From: Laguncularia racemosa
Lineage: Eukaryota > Streptophyta > Magnoliopsida > Myrtales > Combretaceae
Assembly (NCBI GenBank): GCA_037954665.1
Contig: JBBMOL010000018.1
Coordinates: 1,798,001-1,862,000 of the forward strand
Reading direction: 5' to 3'
DNA length: 64,000 nt
In this document: in pieces, positions 24,972 through 36,555 of the stretch
Position numbering within the stretch: position 1 is the first letter of the stretch
Layout of the letters: each line of letters opens with the position of its first letter
The notes under the pieces: model-generated
What the model was told of the DNA's origin: nothing
Databases searched by the model: none
The model's input: only the letters and a program-made list of their open reading frames with translations
Made by a program: the position numbers and the translations under genes

Positions 24972-25721
24972 TAAGGTTACAAATGAATCGAATTAGTTGT
25001 GAGCTACTTAAGTTTGGCTTAACTCAAGTTTGATTAGTAAACGAGTCGAGTTTAAGCTTAAAACAATACTCATTTATTTAAATAAGTCAAACTTAAGCTC
25101 CTTTTTAGGCCCGTAAACTAGTTCAAGAATAAGCTCATTTATATTATAAATGAGCTGGCTCATTGATATACTCACAAATAGTCACACAAGTGAGCTTATT
25201 TATATTGAGGATAATACTAGAGTGACTATCAATCCATGTTTTAGTCTCCTCCCTATATTTCTTTTTTGCCTTCATGTTGAGGAGTAGCAAACTTTAAATT
25301 ATATTATACTTGGATATTGCATGATTTCTTATAGAGACAACCATTTATTATTATCCTATGAATTGGTATTTGAAATGATAAAATTTTAAATTAATTTCAA
25401 TAAAATATGAAAAGATAAAATTTCAATTAATTTTGAGCTTTAATTTGAATTTAAACTCATTTTGATTCATTTAGCTACACAAAAGTGAACTTGAGCTCAA
25501 GCTTAAGTTCACCTAGAAAATCAGTTTGCGCTTAAATTTAGGTTCGTTTATCTAAACAAACTCAAGTTTGACTAATTTAAATAAACAAGCTTGAACTTTA
25601 ACTCAAACTCAAACTTATAATTTTTAGATTCGATAAGTTTGACTCAACTCAAACTTGATAATTTTTTTAACAAGTCAAGTTAGAGTTTTTTAAAGTTTGA
25701 TTTGACTTGTTTGCAATCCTA
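24972..25721. mobile_element. hAT-like non-autonomous element (MITE), about 750 bp
   Basis: The left end TAAGGTTACAAATGAATCG resembles the reverse complement of the right end (TTAGGATTGCAAACAAGTC) over about 20 bases with a small gap. Flanking 8-mers are ATTATATA (24964-24971) and ATCATATG (25722-25729), 6 of 8 matching. The interior has AAGCTTGAACTC/GAGCTTAAG-type words in both orientations and no ORF. The class is inferred from 8-bp spacing and TA-type ends. Confidence 0.45.
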
Positions 25722-25729
25722 ATCATATG

Positions 25730-26362
25730 CACATATTTTAATCTAATAAACAAATTTATGTAATTATGCCTTAATTCCTTATTGAGATGCTTGAATATAA
25801 TTAATAAGAACATGCTTGAAATAATAGATATTTATTCAAAGTTTAACCTTCATGATAATGGTTAACAATCACAAGAAATATCAATTGATGGTGAGGAAAA
25901 TGATTTTCATCATTAAGAAGTGGAAATTATGTTCATTTGTTTTCCACTATTCGCGATGGCTAAGTATCTTCTCTAGATATTAGTTGCAACTTTAATCTTC
26001 AAAATCTTTTTGATTAATTAATTATTTATTTATTTTAAAGAAATCTCCTACATCACTTGTCATTGAAAATCATTAATTATTTTTTATTGTCAATTACTAT
26101 TATAGTATATGTCAATCCTATGGATATGACCTACCATATTAATAAAAGTTTTAAAAAAATGGTTTTTTGACAAAACAGATACAACCGTATTAGAATTGTT
26201 AGGACTGTAGGATTATTTTTTAGATTAAAAAGAAAAAACAAAAAAGGGAGATTTCTTTAAATGACTACAACCCCAACATCTCATAATACTCAAATTACTC
26301 CTCCAAGAATAAATATATAGGGTTATTTATCTCTGTGAGGTAATAATATTAAAATTAAAATA
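25730..26362. other. AT-rich intergenic sequence
   Basis: I see no gene or ordered repeat in this stretch before the microsatellite cluster. Confidence 0.55.
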
Positions 26363-26399
<37 letters not shown>

Positions 26400-26590
26400 A
26401 GGTAAAATTAATATATATATATATATGTATATATATGTTATATGCTAAAAATAAAATAAAATAAACATATATAAAAATAATAATAATAATAAAATGAATT
26501 ATATGGGCATATATATATATATATATATATGGAATATATAGATATGTAAAAAAAAATGTACATATTATATTATATTATATTATATTATAG
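26363..26590. repeat. Cluster of AT-type microsatellites
   Basis: In order: an (AT)n run at 26363-26388 passing into (GT)n to 26398, a second (AT)n run at about 26411-26434, a third at 26509-26530, and a pentanucleotide (ATATT)n run at about 26563-26589. These are simple repeats and likely polymorphic. Confidence 0.9.
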
Positions 26591-26999
26591 TTAAAAGAAA
26601 ATAAATAAAAGAGGAAGGAAAAATAAATAAATACAGAACAGCACCCTCTTTCAATGTCAGCAAAATTAAGTAATATATATATATAGACATTAGAATAGAG
26701 AGAGAAAAAAAAAAACAAATCATCAAAATTAGATAAAAAAGAAACCAAAATTCTCTTCATTTCATCCAAATTTTCTGGGCAAATTGAAATTGAAATTTCC
26801 AACATGCAATCATCAGGATAGGAAGAAGAACACGATTGAAGTAGGATGCAACAAGAATTTGAAGAAATTGAAGAAAAAAAAAATCAAATTAAGTAGGGAG
26901 GATTTTGTTTGTTCATTTGAAGGGGGTAGGGTAAATCTACTGCTAGGCCAAGATAGGTTTAAGGTTTTGGGTGGGAGAGGATTCCGGTCGACATAGTGG

Positions 27000-29384
27000 T
27001 TGCCGGATTTGGTGGGCGGAGGCCGGTGAACGGAGCAGCCCCTAGTAATGCCTGAAACTTCCTATTTTTGTTAAAAATATCACATGTTGATTAAAAATTA
27101 TGATTTTTGGTATTCTGACATAATTTTGTATGAATATTAATGTGATAATTTTATTTTTCTAAAATTTGATTCAGAAATATGTGGTCCTTAAGAAATGCTC
27201 TGTTTTGGTTGTAAATTAAATTGGAAACTAAATAGGTCAAATGATGTATTTTTTATGTAATTTTTAGTATATAAGATCCTTATTTGATTTATTAGATCAC
27301 CAAATCAATAATTGTTGATTGGCGTCGTTTTCGATTTTTAGTGAATTTTTCAAGCTAATTACCCTGTTCTGGTCGAATTAAATCCTTAGCAAAATTAGAG
27401 AATTTGATTTGATTAGTTGAATTTGATGTTCAGTTGAGGTTCATTGAAGCATAATATGATTTTAAGAAGCTTGGGTTAGTTACGAAACAAAAACGGGAGT
27501 GTTCGGTGCAAGATCATGATAATTTAGAACCATACGATACAATATAGAATCAGATCGAAATTTAATTACATTAATATATAATAGAGCGTAGTATACCCGT
27601 ATGTATATGAATTATAAATTGTAGAAAAATGGTGGATTATATGAGGTTAGGATGAAATTTAGGGGTTTGGAATACTGAATTAACAATGTAGGGTTCAATA
27701 GAGTGAATGAGATAACATTGATTGGTATAATGATCGGTATAATGATCATTCAGGTGTTTCTGTTGAGTAAAGAGGACAAAGGAATTTGGCCGGTGCAACC
27801 ATTTGGATTGGCATACATTGTTTCAGGTGAGTACCCCCTTAACTCCTCTCTTGGGTACAAGTGGTTGATAATGTAGACTACTTGTCGTTGGTTGAAATTA
27901 CCCTGTACGATCACTTACTGTGATCAATGCATGAGGATTGTTGAATTACATTGGTTTGCTGATGGCTGGTTGTGTGTCATGATATGATTGGATTATGAGA
28001 AAAAAAGGGGGGGGGGAACATTCTAGAAAATCCTAGAATGAGAGTTGGGTGAGGGATTTGATTATACTATTCCTAATTGTATGTGATGTAATGAACTTAA
28101 ATTATTGAATTCTTCATGATTGTGATGTAATGCTGGGTTATTTTTAGCTTATTAGATGGAGTTTATATGATTGGTTAAGTTCATACTATTGTTGTCTTGG
28201 TAACGATGAAATATTTAAATGGATAATAAAATGGGGTTTAGGATATAAGTACCTACTAACCCAAAACACTTAATGTAAGAAAAGTCTTGTTCCCTGCCTA
28301 GTAAGTTTGTGGTACGACCTTTGAGTCGACCCGGATGGGTTTGAGGCATGGTCGACGGACCGACCCGGTTCAGTGACCTATAGGGATCTGGTTACCCCTT
28401 TTGTTCGAGGCAAGTGAAAGGCGAGTTGAATGTTTCCAACTAAAAAGAGTATATAAGGATATCTTAATTGGTTGAGAAAACATTAAGTTTTGAAATGTAC
28501 ATGAGGATAGTTTATCTACCAGTTGACAGGCTTTGCCTGGATTAATTGAAAAATATTTGTGACCTGTGAGTAAACAGGAGTGATTGAAATGGTCTCCAAT
28601 GAAAAGGTTATGAGTTTAGCAAAATGGAATTACAGGGAAAATATCACTAAGTAAGATCATGGTGATGTTAAAATGTAATAAATTGAATTGGGTTTCTTGC
28701 AAGTATAACTTGAGTCGAAAACTTGCTTGCTTGAGTAATCACTTCGAGGTATTTGATAATATTGTTGATTACTATTATGTGATTTTGTTGTTTGTTTTTA
28801 CTGGATTGCTTGATTTTATACTCACTTTGCTTCTTAAGAAGCTAAGGGGTTAGTGTTTTTGCTAACATCAGGTACAGGTACTGAAGAATAAGTTATTGGA
28901 GACTTGGGTTTTTAGAGAGCATCAATAGAGGCAAAGAAGCTCTTAGTTTCATTTTGGAACCTATGTTATTTGTAATAAGATCTATAGGTGTTAATCTTCA
29001 TATTGTAATGTAAATATTTGTGTGTATAAGGTTGGATTTGTAATCTTTTGAGCCACTTAAGGCTACAGGATTAATCATGGGCTATGCCTACTTATCGGGA
29101 ATGCAGATCCCGATGGTATATATATGTAATGTATGATGTGACAGGAGATTTTAAGTACATGTGTTTAGATATGATGTGGATATGAAATGATAGCGTTGTT
29201 AGCGTCATTTTACAGGACGTTTATAAAATTTCATACAGGTTAGAGTTATAGGTTCAATATTAGCAGAATTTGCCTTATCTCTAATTCTGAGACGGCATAG
29301 CAACCCACCTACAGGTACCAAGGATAGTTATATGAATTTTAGAACAGGTTCAAAAATCAGACCTAATAGGTGGGTCGCTACAAC
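27000..29384 (+). repeat. Noncoding stretch resembling a long Ty3/gypsy LTR
   Basis: There is no long ORF, but the stretch has less monotonous composition than its flanks. It includes a GC-richer block at 28310-28385 (GTCGACCCGGATGGG and CCGACCCGGTTCAG) and ends GGTGGGTCGCTACA at 29370-29384, an end type I associate with long LTRs of plant chromoviruses. A consensus splice donor CAGGTGAGTA occurs at about 27824 and an acceptor-like CATCAGGTACAGG near 28870. The left end and a target duplication were not found. It could instead be a noncoding transcription unit. Confidence 0.3.
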
Positions 29385-30707
29385 CTCCCTGCTTAAAAAA
29401 AAAATGTATATCCTATATTTTTTTCTTCATTTTATATACCTATATTTATTTGGTCACTTGCATCATAAGGAAAAAAGTAATACTGTCATTGAAACAAGGG
29501 TAAAATGTCCATTAGAGAAAAAGAAAAAAAAAAAGGTATTTGTTTGTTTCTTTGAAGGATTGCAATCCTAACTTTTGGCAATGTTAAAATTACTCTTGTT
29601 AGAGAAAATAAATAGGGTATTTACAAAAAGAAAAGGTAAATTGCCAATACATTTATTTATATTTTATCTATGTTTTCTTAATTTTTTTATATTTAAAATT
29701 GAGTATTTTATAGCCCTAATTTTAAAAATAAAAGTACCCTTTATCTACTACATGGCTATCTTAACCTTTAAAATATAATAAAAGAGTGTTTTTAGTATTT
29801 TTTTAAACACTTCTATCAAAAGGCAAAATAATAGACTAGATTTTAACGGAACTTTTTCTTTTATTTTTTTTTATTTGAGGTTTTGTGTTTTGTTTTTAAA
29901 ATAAAGGGTTTAAGTGCACATAGAACAAAATTTAAGAAGATACATATGCAATCTTTAGTACAATATATATATATATATATATATCTTTTTTTCAACTACA
30001 TAATTTGACTTTACTTTATAAGGAAAAAGTTATGTTATCAAGTCATGGTAAGTATTAAAATATTAAACAAGAGAATAGTAAGGGAAAGGAAATAAATATT
30101 AGTATTTTTGAAAATATTCCTGCAAATGTACTAATTGAAAAAATAATCTCAAAAATATACTAGTTGAAATCAATATTTTAAGTGGAAATTTCAACTTAGC
30201 CTAAAATGAGCACTTTAAGTATCGATTTTAGGAGAGTCGGGATAATTAAGTACTCCGAGGAAATCAACACTTATAGTATCGATTTCAACTTATATAGATT
30301 TGGAATTACTTTCTTAGATAGAATATTTTTAATATTATTTTAAAAAATCATAATAAATATTTCCTTTTTCCAAAAATAGTAAAAAAAAATATCTTATTAG
30401 ATACATGTATTTTCTTCGAATGTATAATCAATATTAAAAACGTATTAAATTTCATGTTAAGGGGATCTTGTTTCCACCATCAACTATTAAATCACATAAA
30501 AATAACGCAAATTGGCTTAACATGAGGTGTGTCTTCCACTCTTCCTCAATATGAAAAAGGGGTTGATTGGGTAGGGAAATTTTTCGAGATATTATTCTAA
30601 TGCTACATTTGTCGACCATACTTCTAGACTCAGTAAATGGAACCTTTTACATTAAACATATCTAGTGATTCGCTTTGGAAAAGTTTACACGAAATGCCCA
30701 TGAATCA
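29385..30707. other. AT-rich intergenic sequence
   Basis: No gene is seen. An (AT)n microsatellite lies at about 29962-29984. Around 30140-30300 the word ATCGATTT plus CAAC/GAAATC phrases recur in loosely repeated form, without a clear unit. Confidence 0.5.
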
Positions 30708-30715
30708 TGCTAGAC

Positions 30716-31002
30716 TAGGCATGGGATTCAGTTTAATCCGGTGTTGAATCAGTTCGGATTCATCGATTTTTAGATTTAAAATATATGAATTAGAATCGGT
30801 TTAGTGTTTTACTCGTGAACTAATTTTATTTACTTATTTATCTATTTATTTTTATCTTATATTTTATCAGTTCATCATGTGAATTAATCGAATCGACAAA
30901 TTTATAGATGAATCAGCCATCCTAAATCAATTTACAATTCATGAATCGGTAGGTCAGTTCAAACTGGATTGTCGATTTAACTCAATCATTTATCCATATC
31001 TA
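30716..31002. mobile_element. hAT-like MITE, 287 bp, with 8-bp target duplication
   Basis: The element starts TAGGCATGG and ends CCATATCTA (terminal inverted repeat, 7 of 9). It is flanked by a perfect 8-bp direct repeat TGCTAGAC at 30708-30715 and 31003-31010. Such 8-bp duplications are diagnostic for hAT transposition. The interior has ATTCAGTTTAATCCGG and GATTCATCGA-type words in both orientations and no ORF. Confidence 0.75.
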
Positions 31003-31010
31003 TGCTAGAC

Positions 31011-34000
31011 TATGTTAGTAGGGTTGATATTTATTTTGGGTTAATTAGAAACATTTTTTAATCTTTTTTTATTTTTTTTCTTTATAATATTGGGAGTATG
31101 CATTACAAAAGTAAAATAAAAATCAACTAGTACAAAAATAGAGCTTTTTCTTTTTTTAACTTTGCATAAGTGAATTTTTATTAAATCGAGTTTAGCCTAA
31201 TTGTGGAAACCTTACGTTGCCATCAAATAAAGATAACACTCATGTCCAAGAGTATTTGATATCATTTTCCGTGGAACTATTTCAAGCCATGACGAGGGCT
31301 TTCATATTTCCCCACTCATTTACTAACTAAAATATTAATCGGTCTTAATCAAATACGTGCTTAATGACGTCTGAATTGGATTAAGAAAAGGCATGGCTTT
31401 AGGAGCATCTTGTCTTGGTTGACTTCTTGAAAAGGATGCACAATTCCTTAGATAAAAAGACAACGTTGTAAACAACACAGAGAAGATAAATATTCTTAAT
31501 TATTATTCTGAGATCTAAAATCTAAAGTTCTACAATGATATAATATTCCCTTAATCATATGCTCTTCCATTGCAAAATTTTGATTTAATAACCCATTTCT
31601 CACAATAATAATAATAATAAAAAAGACTATAGCATGATCTAATTGTAAAGTGATATTTATGTTAAAAATTATGAATAAGTATTTGTCATCATGTATCACA
31701 AATTCATAAACAGTCTTTTCCAACAATTCCCTTAAACCAAAAATCAAATTTATTTTACCTTTTCTAGTAGAATATCCTAAAAAGTGTATATACTAATTAG
31801 GTCTTTCCCTTTTATTCACATCACGAAGGAAATTTGTAGAAAAAGGACTCATATTTATAAGATAAACCTATGTTTTTAGACATGGAATCAAGAACCCTAT
31901 TATTAGGGGGGGAAAGAAAATCATTTGAGAACTTGTCATAATAGCAGGCACCAACTATAGATTTGCTAGTATAAAGCATTAGCCATTTATTGATGTGGCA
32001 TAGTAAACTGTGATCTCTTGGTGTTCATTATGCATAGGTTAGGTTTTCAATTGTATTATTATGCACTTATCAATGCACTTATTGGAATGGGGAATTGGAA
32101 GGGGGAACAAATTTAAGGGGAAAAAAAGGGTACATAATAACATTGTTTCCTTTACTTTAAAATTATCAAAAAAAAAAAAATTACTACTGGAAGATGAATA
32201 TTTATGATCAAAATCAATTAATATAATGGATGGAACTTTTTAGTGGGGATAAGCATTGTATAGAGTGGTAGAAATACATGATGAAATCATAATTTCAATG
32301 TAATTCCATTAAAATTTGGTAGCATAGCACATTAAATACATAAAATGTTCGTCTTCTAGTATTAGATTTTTAGTTACTATTTGAATATAATGCCTTTTTT
32401 TATTTGTACTACTTATGTATTATTTGAACTTTGGGTTTTTTTTTCTAATTATATGTTTGATGGTTGAAATTATTAAATGTTATGTCTAATCAAAATTTTA
32501 TTTTTCAACTTTACTATCTTACCTATAATTATGCGATTTTATCAATGATTATTTATCATATCATAAGTTTAAAGATAATATATGTAACCGACTTGATAAA
32601 TAAAAGTTCAATTGGATATGATATTTAATAACTTTAAACTTTAAGTATAAAATTCGATAAGTGAAATTTGATTGAATCTAATATCGGTTACTTCAAACTT
32701 TAGGTGTAAAATTGAAACAATATGCAAAATTAAGATAGTAATTGTGACATTATCTTTAAAAATGAAGACAAAAATACAATGTAATTAAAATGAAGTTTAA
32801 ATATGTTAAATACAAACTAAGTCTATTTACAAATGAATTTTTGAATTTTAGATGCTAGATTTAACATGAGTAAAATCTTTGAAATACATGAGTTTCAACA
32901 ACACTTGAATTGGCCGGTTTAGTAGCTATTGGTAATTCTAGAGGAGAGTGAAAGATAATCACAATTAAACCTAGTGAAATACATAATCATCATGATGAGG
33001 GAAATACTACAAACTTGATCTGTCTCCATAAATTTTTTAATTCTTGATGCCTCTATTCAACGATCAATTTCCATAGAGATAAAGGAAGTTAGCTTGATAA
33101 TAAAAGTTCATGCTCAAGAGAGACTATTAAACAACAAACTAATTGATCGATCTTATTGATTGCAAAACATTTATATTGATCCAAATTGTGCTTAATTTTC
33201 ATGGAGAGATTATGTAGTTTACCTTAATTAATAAAATTATTCTAGTTCATGATGGTTTAGTTTGGTATGAAATTGCAATTAGTTTAAAGATTGATGAGGA
33301 GGAAGACAAATAATAAGAGAAAGACTTGTTAGGGGGAAATATAAATCTTAAAGAGATGGTAAGGTGGGTTTGGAGTTATAGTTGCAAAGGCCCATATAAA
33401 CTCTTGATTTATTGTTATTATCAAATCAATAATCAAACCCTTAAACATATGTTCAAAAACTATAGGTATTGTAGTACATAAATTATATATCTCAAATCTT
33501 TTCTAGTTCATCTTTTTTTCTTAAAAAAAAAAATCTAATGCATAAGGATTTAATTGCATGAAGTGCTCATGAGCCAAATCTTTAATTGCTAATGCTTCAA
33601 GAATTGGGATTCTAAATATGTGTTGTTTTTTATTTACTTTGAAGTTGAAGTATTTGGAAAGTTAGAGAAATTGATCTATATATGCCTTCTTTTAGTGTCA
33701 CAACTAATAGCTAGGCAAACATATTATTCACTTCTTATTTGATTATATAATTATTATGAGTTAAGTTATCTTAATTAACATACTAGAGGAAAAACTAATG
33801 CTATAATTAAAGCTCCATTTGCCGTGAAGAAGGACTTGATCCTCCTCAAATGATACACTTGTTGTAAAGAAGGAAATAGGTTTTAAACTCTTAATCACAT
33901 TTACTTTTGTCAAAACTCACAATGTCAATCATGTCTCCTTTGCGAACAATGTGGCTATTTGAGTATCCAAACTAATTTTAGCTATCATTACTATCATTCT

Positions 34001-34324
34001 CATTAGAACCTTTAAAGGGTTTTTGAAGAGTAATTTAATCTCATGTGCCATATGTTGGTTGATTCGGCCAAAAAAAAAAAAAAATACATTTATTTCATGT
34101 AAACAATCATTGCTGCTTACTTCTTGAGTCATAGCTATAGCGTGAGATTTACATACTTGGTTTTCATCCATATCACCATAATTAGGTTTAGGTTGTAAAC
34201 CATGGTTAGATGGAACTAAGTTAATTAATGAATCTAAACAAATGTATGCACTGCAACACCTATGCCACCATGTGTTTGTGCAAATGAAAACATGTGATCT
34301 TCACCATGATTATCGTAGATGGAT
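31011..34324. other. AT-rich intergenic sequence, no convincing gene
   Basis: Short open frames (for example 33929-34171 and 31496-31747 on the minus strand) have no recognisable domain. Poly(A) tracts are frequent. The minus strand near 34060 reads IWHMRL, faintly reminiscent of the copia integrase entry WHxRLGH, but this is too weak to call. Confidence 0.45.
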
Positions 34325-35800
34325 ACTATAAGATAATAAAATTGACCAACTTCTCCAACCTAATACCTAAGAACCAACTCATTCAATGATCATCGTGTTA
34401 ACTATAAGATAATAAAATTGACTAACTTCTCCAACCAAATACCTAAGAACCAACTCATTCAATGATCATCATGTTAATCAAAAGAACCTTACAAAACATA
34501 CTTGATAAATTTGTGTATTTTGCATTGGTAAGAAGCCTAATGCATGTTTTCAAAATATACTCTATTGTCTTCATCCATAATATTTCCATGCACATAACAA
34601 ACTACACAAACTTTATGATGCATTTTACTTAGCCATAGCTAAACAAAAATTGCACATAACTAGTTGCCTTTTCTATGCAAATGCTAACTTAATATGCTAC
34701 TAAATAAATTTACTTGGACATTTTGAGTTCTACTTTAAAGAACAAAGCAACCAATGTCCTTGACCTATTTTACCATAAAAATACTTGATTTATAACAAAA
34801 AAAAAAACCCGATAAAAATGATCACAAAAATTGGTAAAAAATCAAAATACATGCAAATGACAATATATTAGCATGTATATATATGACTGCTATTAAGAGT
34901 TTTAAAGAAGTGGATGAAAATTTTAAATTTGATCTATTTTGTTGCTACTGGTATTAAGGAGAGAAAGTGAATATATATCTAGGAAAAGTGATGGAAATGG
35001 AAAAAAAAAAAATAAGAAAGGGTGTGGATGGAAGTGAAAATAGGGTCATAAGTAAATTAGGAAGTGAAGTTTAGAGATAAGAAATTAAGGTTTTTATTTT
35101 TTAGAGAGAGACAGATATTTATGTAAATGAAATCATTGATGAATACAATAAGATAATAAAACCGACCAATTTCTTGAACCAAACACCCAGGAACCAACTC
35201 AACTCAATGGGTCTTAGTGTTAATTGGAAGAGCCCAACAAATAATACTTAATAACACTACGTACTTTGCATCGAAAGCTTAGTGCATGTTGTTTAAACAT
35301 ACTTCATTGTTTTTACGTACACAACAAACTACACTAACTTTATTAGGCATTGTCACTTAGCCATAGCCAATAAAAATTACACTTAATTAGTTGGTTCTTT
35401 ATATCAATGCTAACTTAATATGTTACAAAAATAAATTTACTTAAATATTTTAAGTTCTACCTTTAAGTTTTAACAACAAAGCAACTAATGTTCTTGACCC
35501 ATTTTACTATAAAAATACTTGACTTTCAAATAAATAAAAAAACAACATAAACCATCTCAAAATTTGGTAAAAAAAGAAAGAAAAAGAAAACGACAATTTA
35601 ATATTGATTGGTGTTAAGAATTACAAAGAAATGGAAGAAAATTGGAAATCTACCTAAAGTGAATGAATTGGAGAAAAACGAGGAGGGGTGTGGATGGAAG
35701 TGTGAAAATTGGTTATGGGTAAATTGGGAAGTGGATTATAGAGATAGGAAGTTAGGGTTAGTATTCTTAAGAGAGAGAAACATTTTTCCATAAATGAGAA
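34325..35800. repeat. Nested tandem duplication (76-bp pair inside an about 0.75-kb pair)
   Basis: A 76-bp unit starting ACTATAAGATAATAAAATTG occurs at 34325-34400 and again at 34401-34476 with few changes. The sequence from about 34401 to 35135 then recurs, more diverged, at about 35145-35795. Landmarks in order in both copies are CCAACTCA, AACAAACTACAC, CTTAGCCATAGC, ATGCTAACTTAATATG, TAAAAATACTTGA, GGGTGTGGATGGAAGTG and AGAGAGAGA. No protein domain was seen in either copy. Confidence 0.75.
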
Positions 35801-36434
35801 AGAAATGCAGTCAAAGTTTTAATTTTAATAAAATCATATCTTAAAAATATAATTTTAAATTACATAATAAAATTGTGGCTTGAGGTAGCTATTATAAATT
35901 TATCCCATTTTAAGTTTAACTTTAAATCACAATTTCATATAAGGTAATTGCAATTTTTTTTTATATTTACCTTATTTTAAGGATTTTTTTTTTAGAATAT
36001 GTAATATTTTTATCCTTTTCTTCTTTGGGCATTAGTTAACGAGTCAAAAGAAAAATATCTATCTCTTCATATTGATAGTATGTTTTACGACATTTTTTTT
36101 TTTTATTATTATTATTATTCTGCAAATACTAAATATCCACCGTTAATCATCAAACGGTGCAATACAGAAGCGGACAAAATCACCAACTAAGTACCAAAAT
36201 TTGAAAAATAATATCCAATGAAATGACTTGGTAACCAGAAAAAGTCAGAGAGACCTTTAAATCCTTAGCCGTTAAAGGGGAAGAAAAGAGCAACGGCCAC
36301 GATTCACTTATTCCTTAAAAATTAATAAAACAACTTGGGTTATGTCAGATTTTAAACATGGTGACGGTATATTCGGTACACAAAATGAAAGGGCACATTT
36401 TCACCATTATAAATTCTTATATTTGTTGCTATGC
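35801..36434. other. AT-rich sequence and distal MDH promoter
   Basis: A poly(T)/(ATT)n tract lies at about 36091-36120. The stretch from about 36240 (GCCGTTAAAGG, CAACGGCCACG) is less AT-biased and probably belongs to the MDH promoter. Confidence 0.5.
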
Positions 36435-36443
36435 TATATATAT
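36435..36443 (+). promoter_or_regulatory. TATA box of plastid MDH
   Basis: TATATATAT lies about 30 bases upstream of a plausible transcript start near 36468. The predicted leader then ends at a CAG|GTACAA splice donor at 36555/36556. Confidence 0.6.
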
Positions 36444-36555
36444 GGGTTCAAGATTTGATAGTTGTTGAAAGGGGTGTGTGGTTTATTCGAGGTTTTGTGA
36501 CGGAGATTTCTAACACACTCCAACAAAAAGCTGTGAAATAAATCTCATTCTCCAG

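Noticed and set aside
33929..34171. Minus-strand frame with WHMRL-like word as a third copia element
   Set aside because: A single weak word interrupted by a poly(A) run; no further copia blocks in order.
35608..35793. 61-codon open frame as a gene
   Set aside because: It lies in the second copy of a tandem duplication, its counterpart in the first copy is not open, and no domain is visible.
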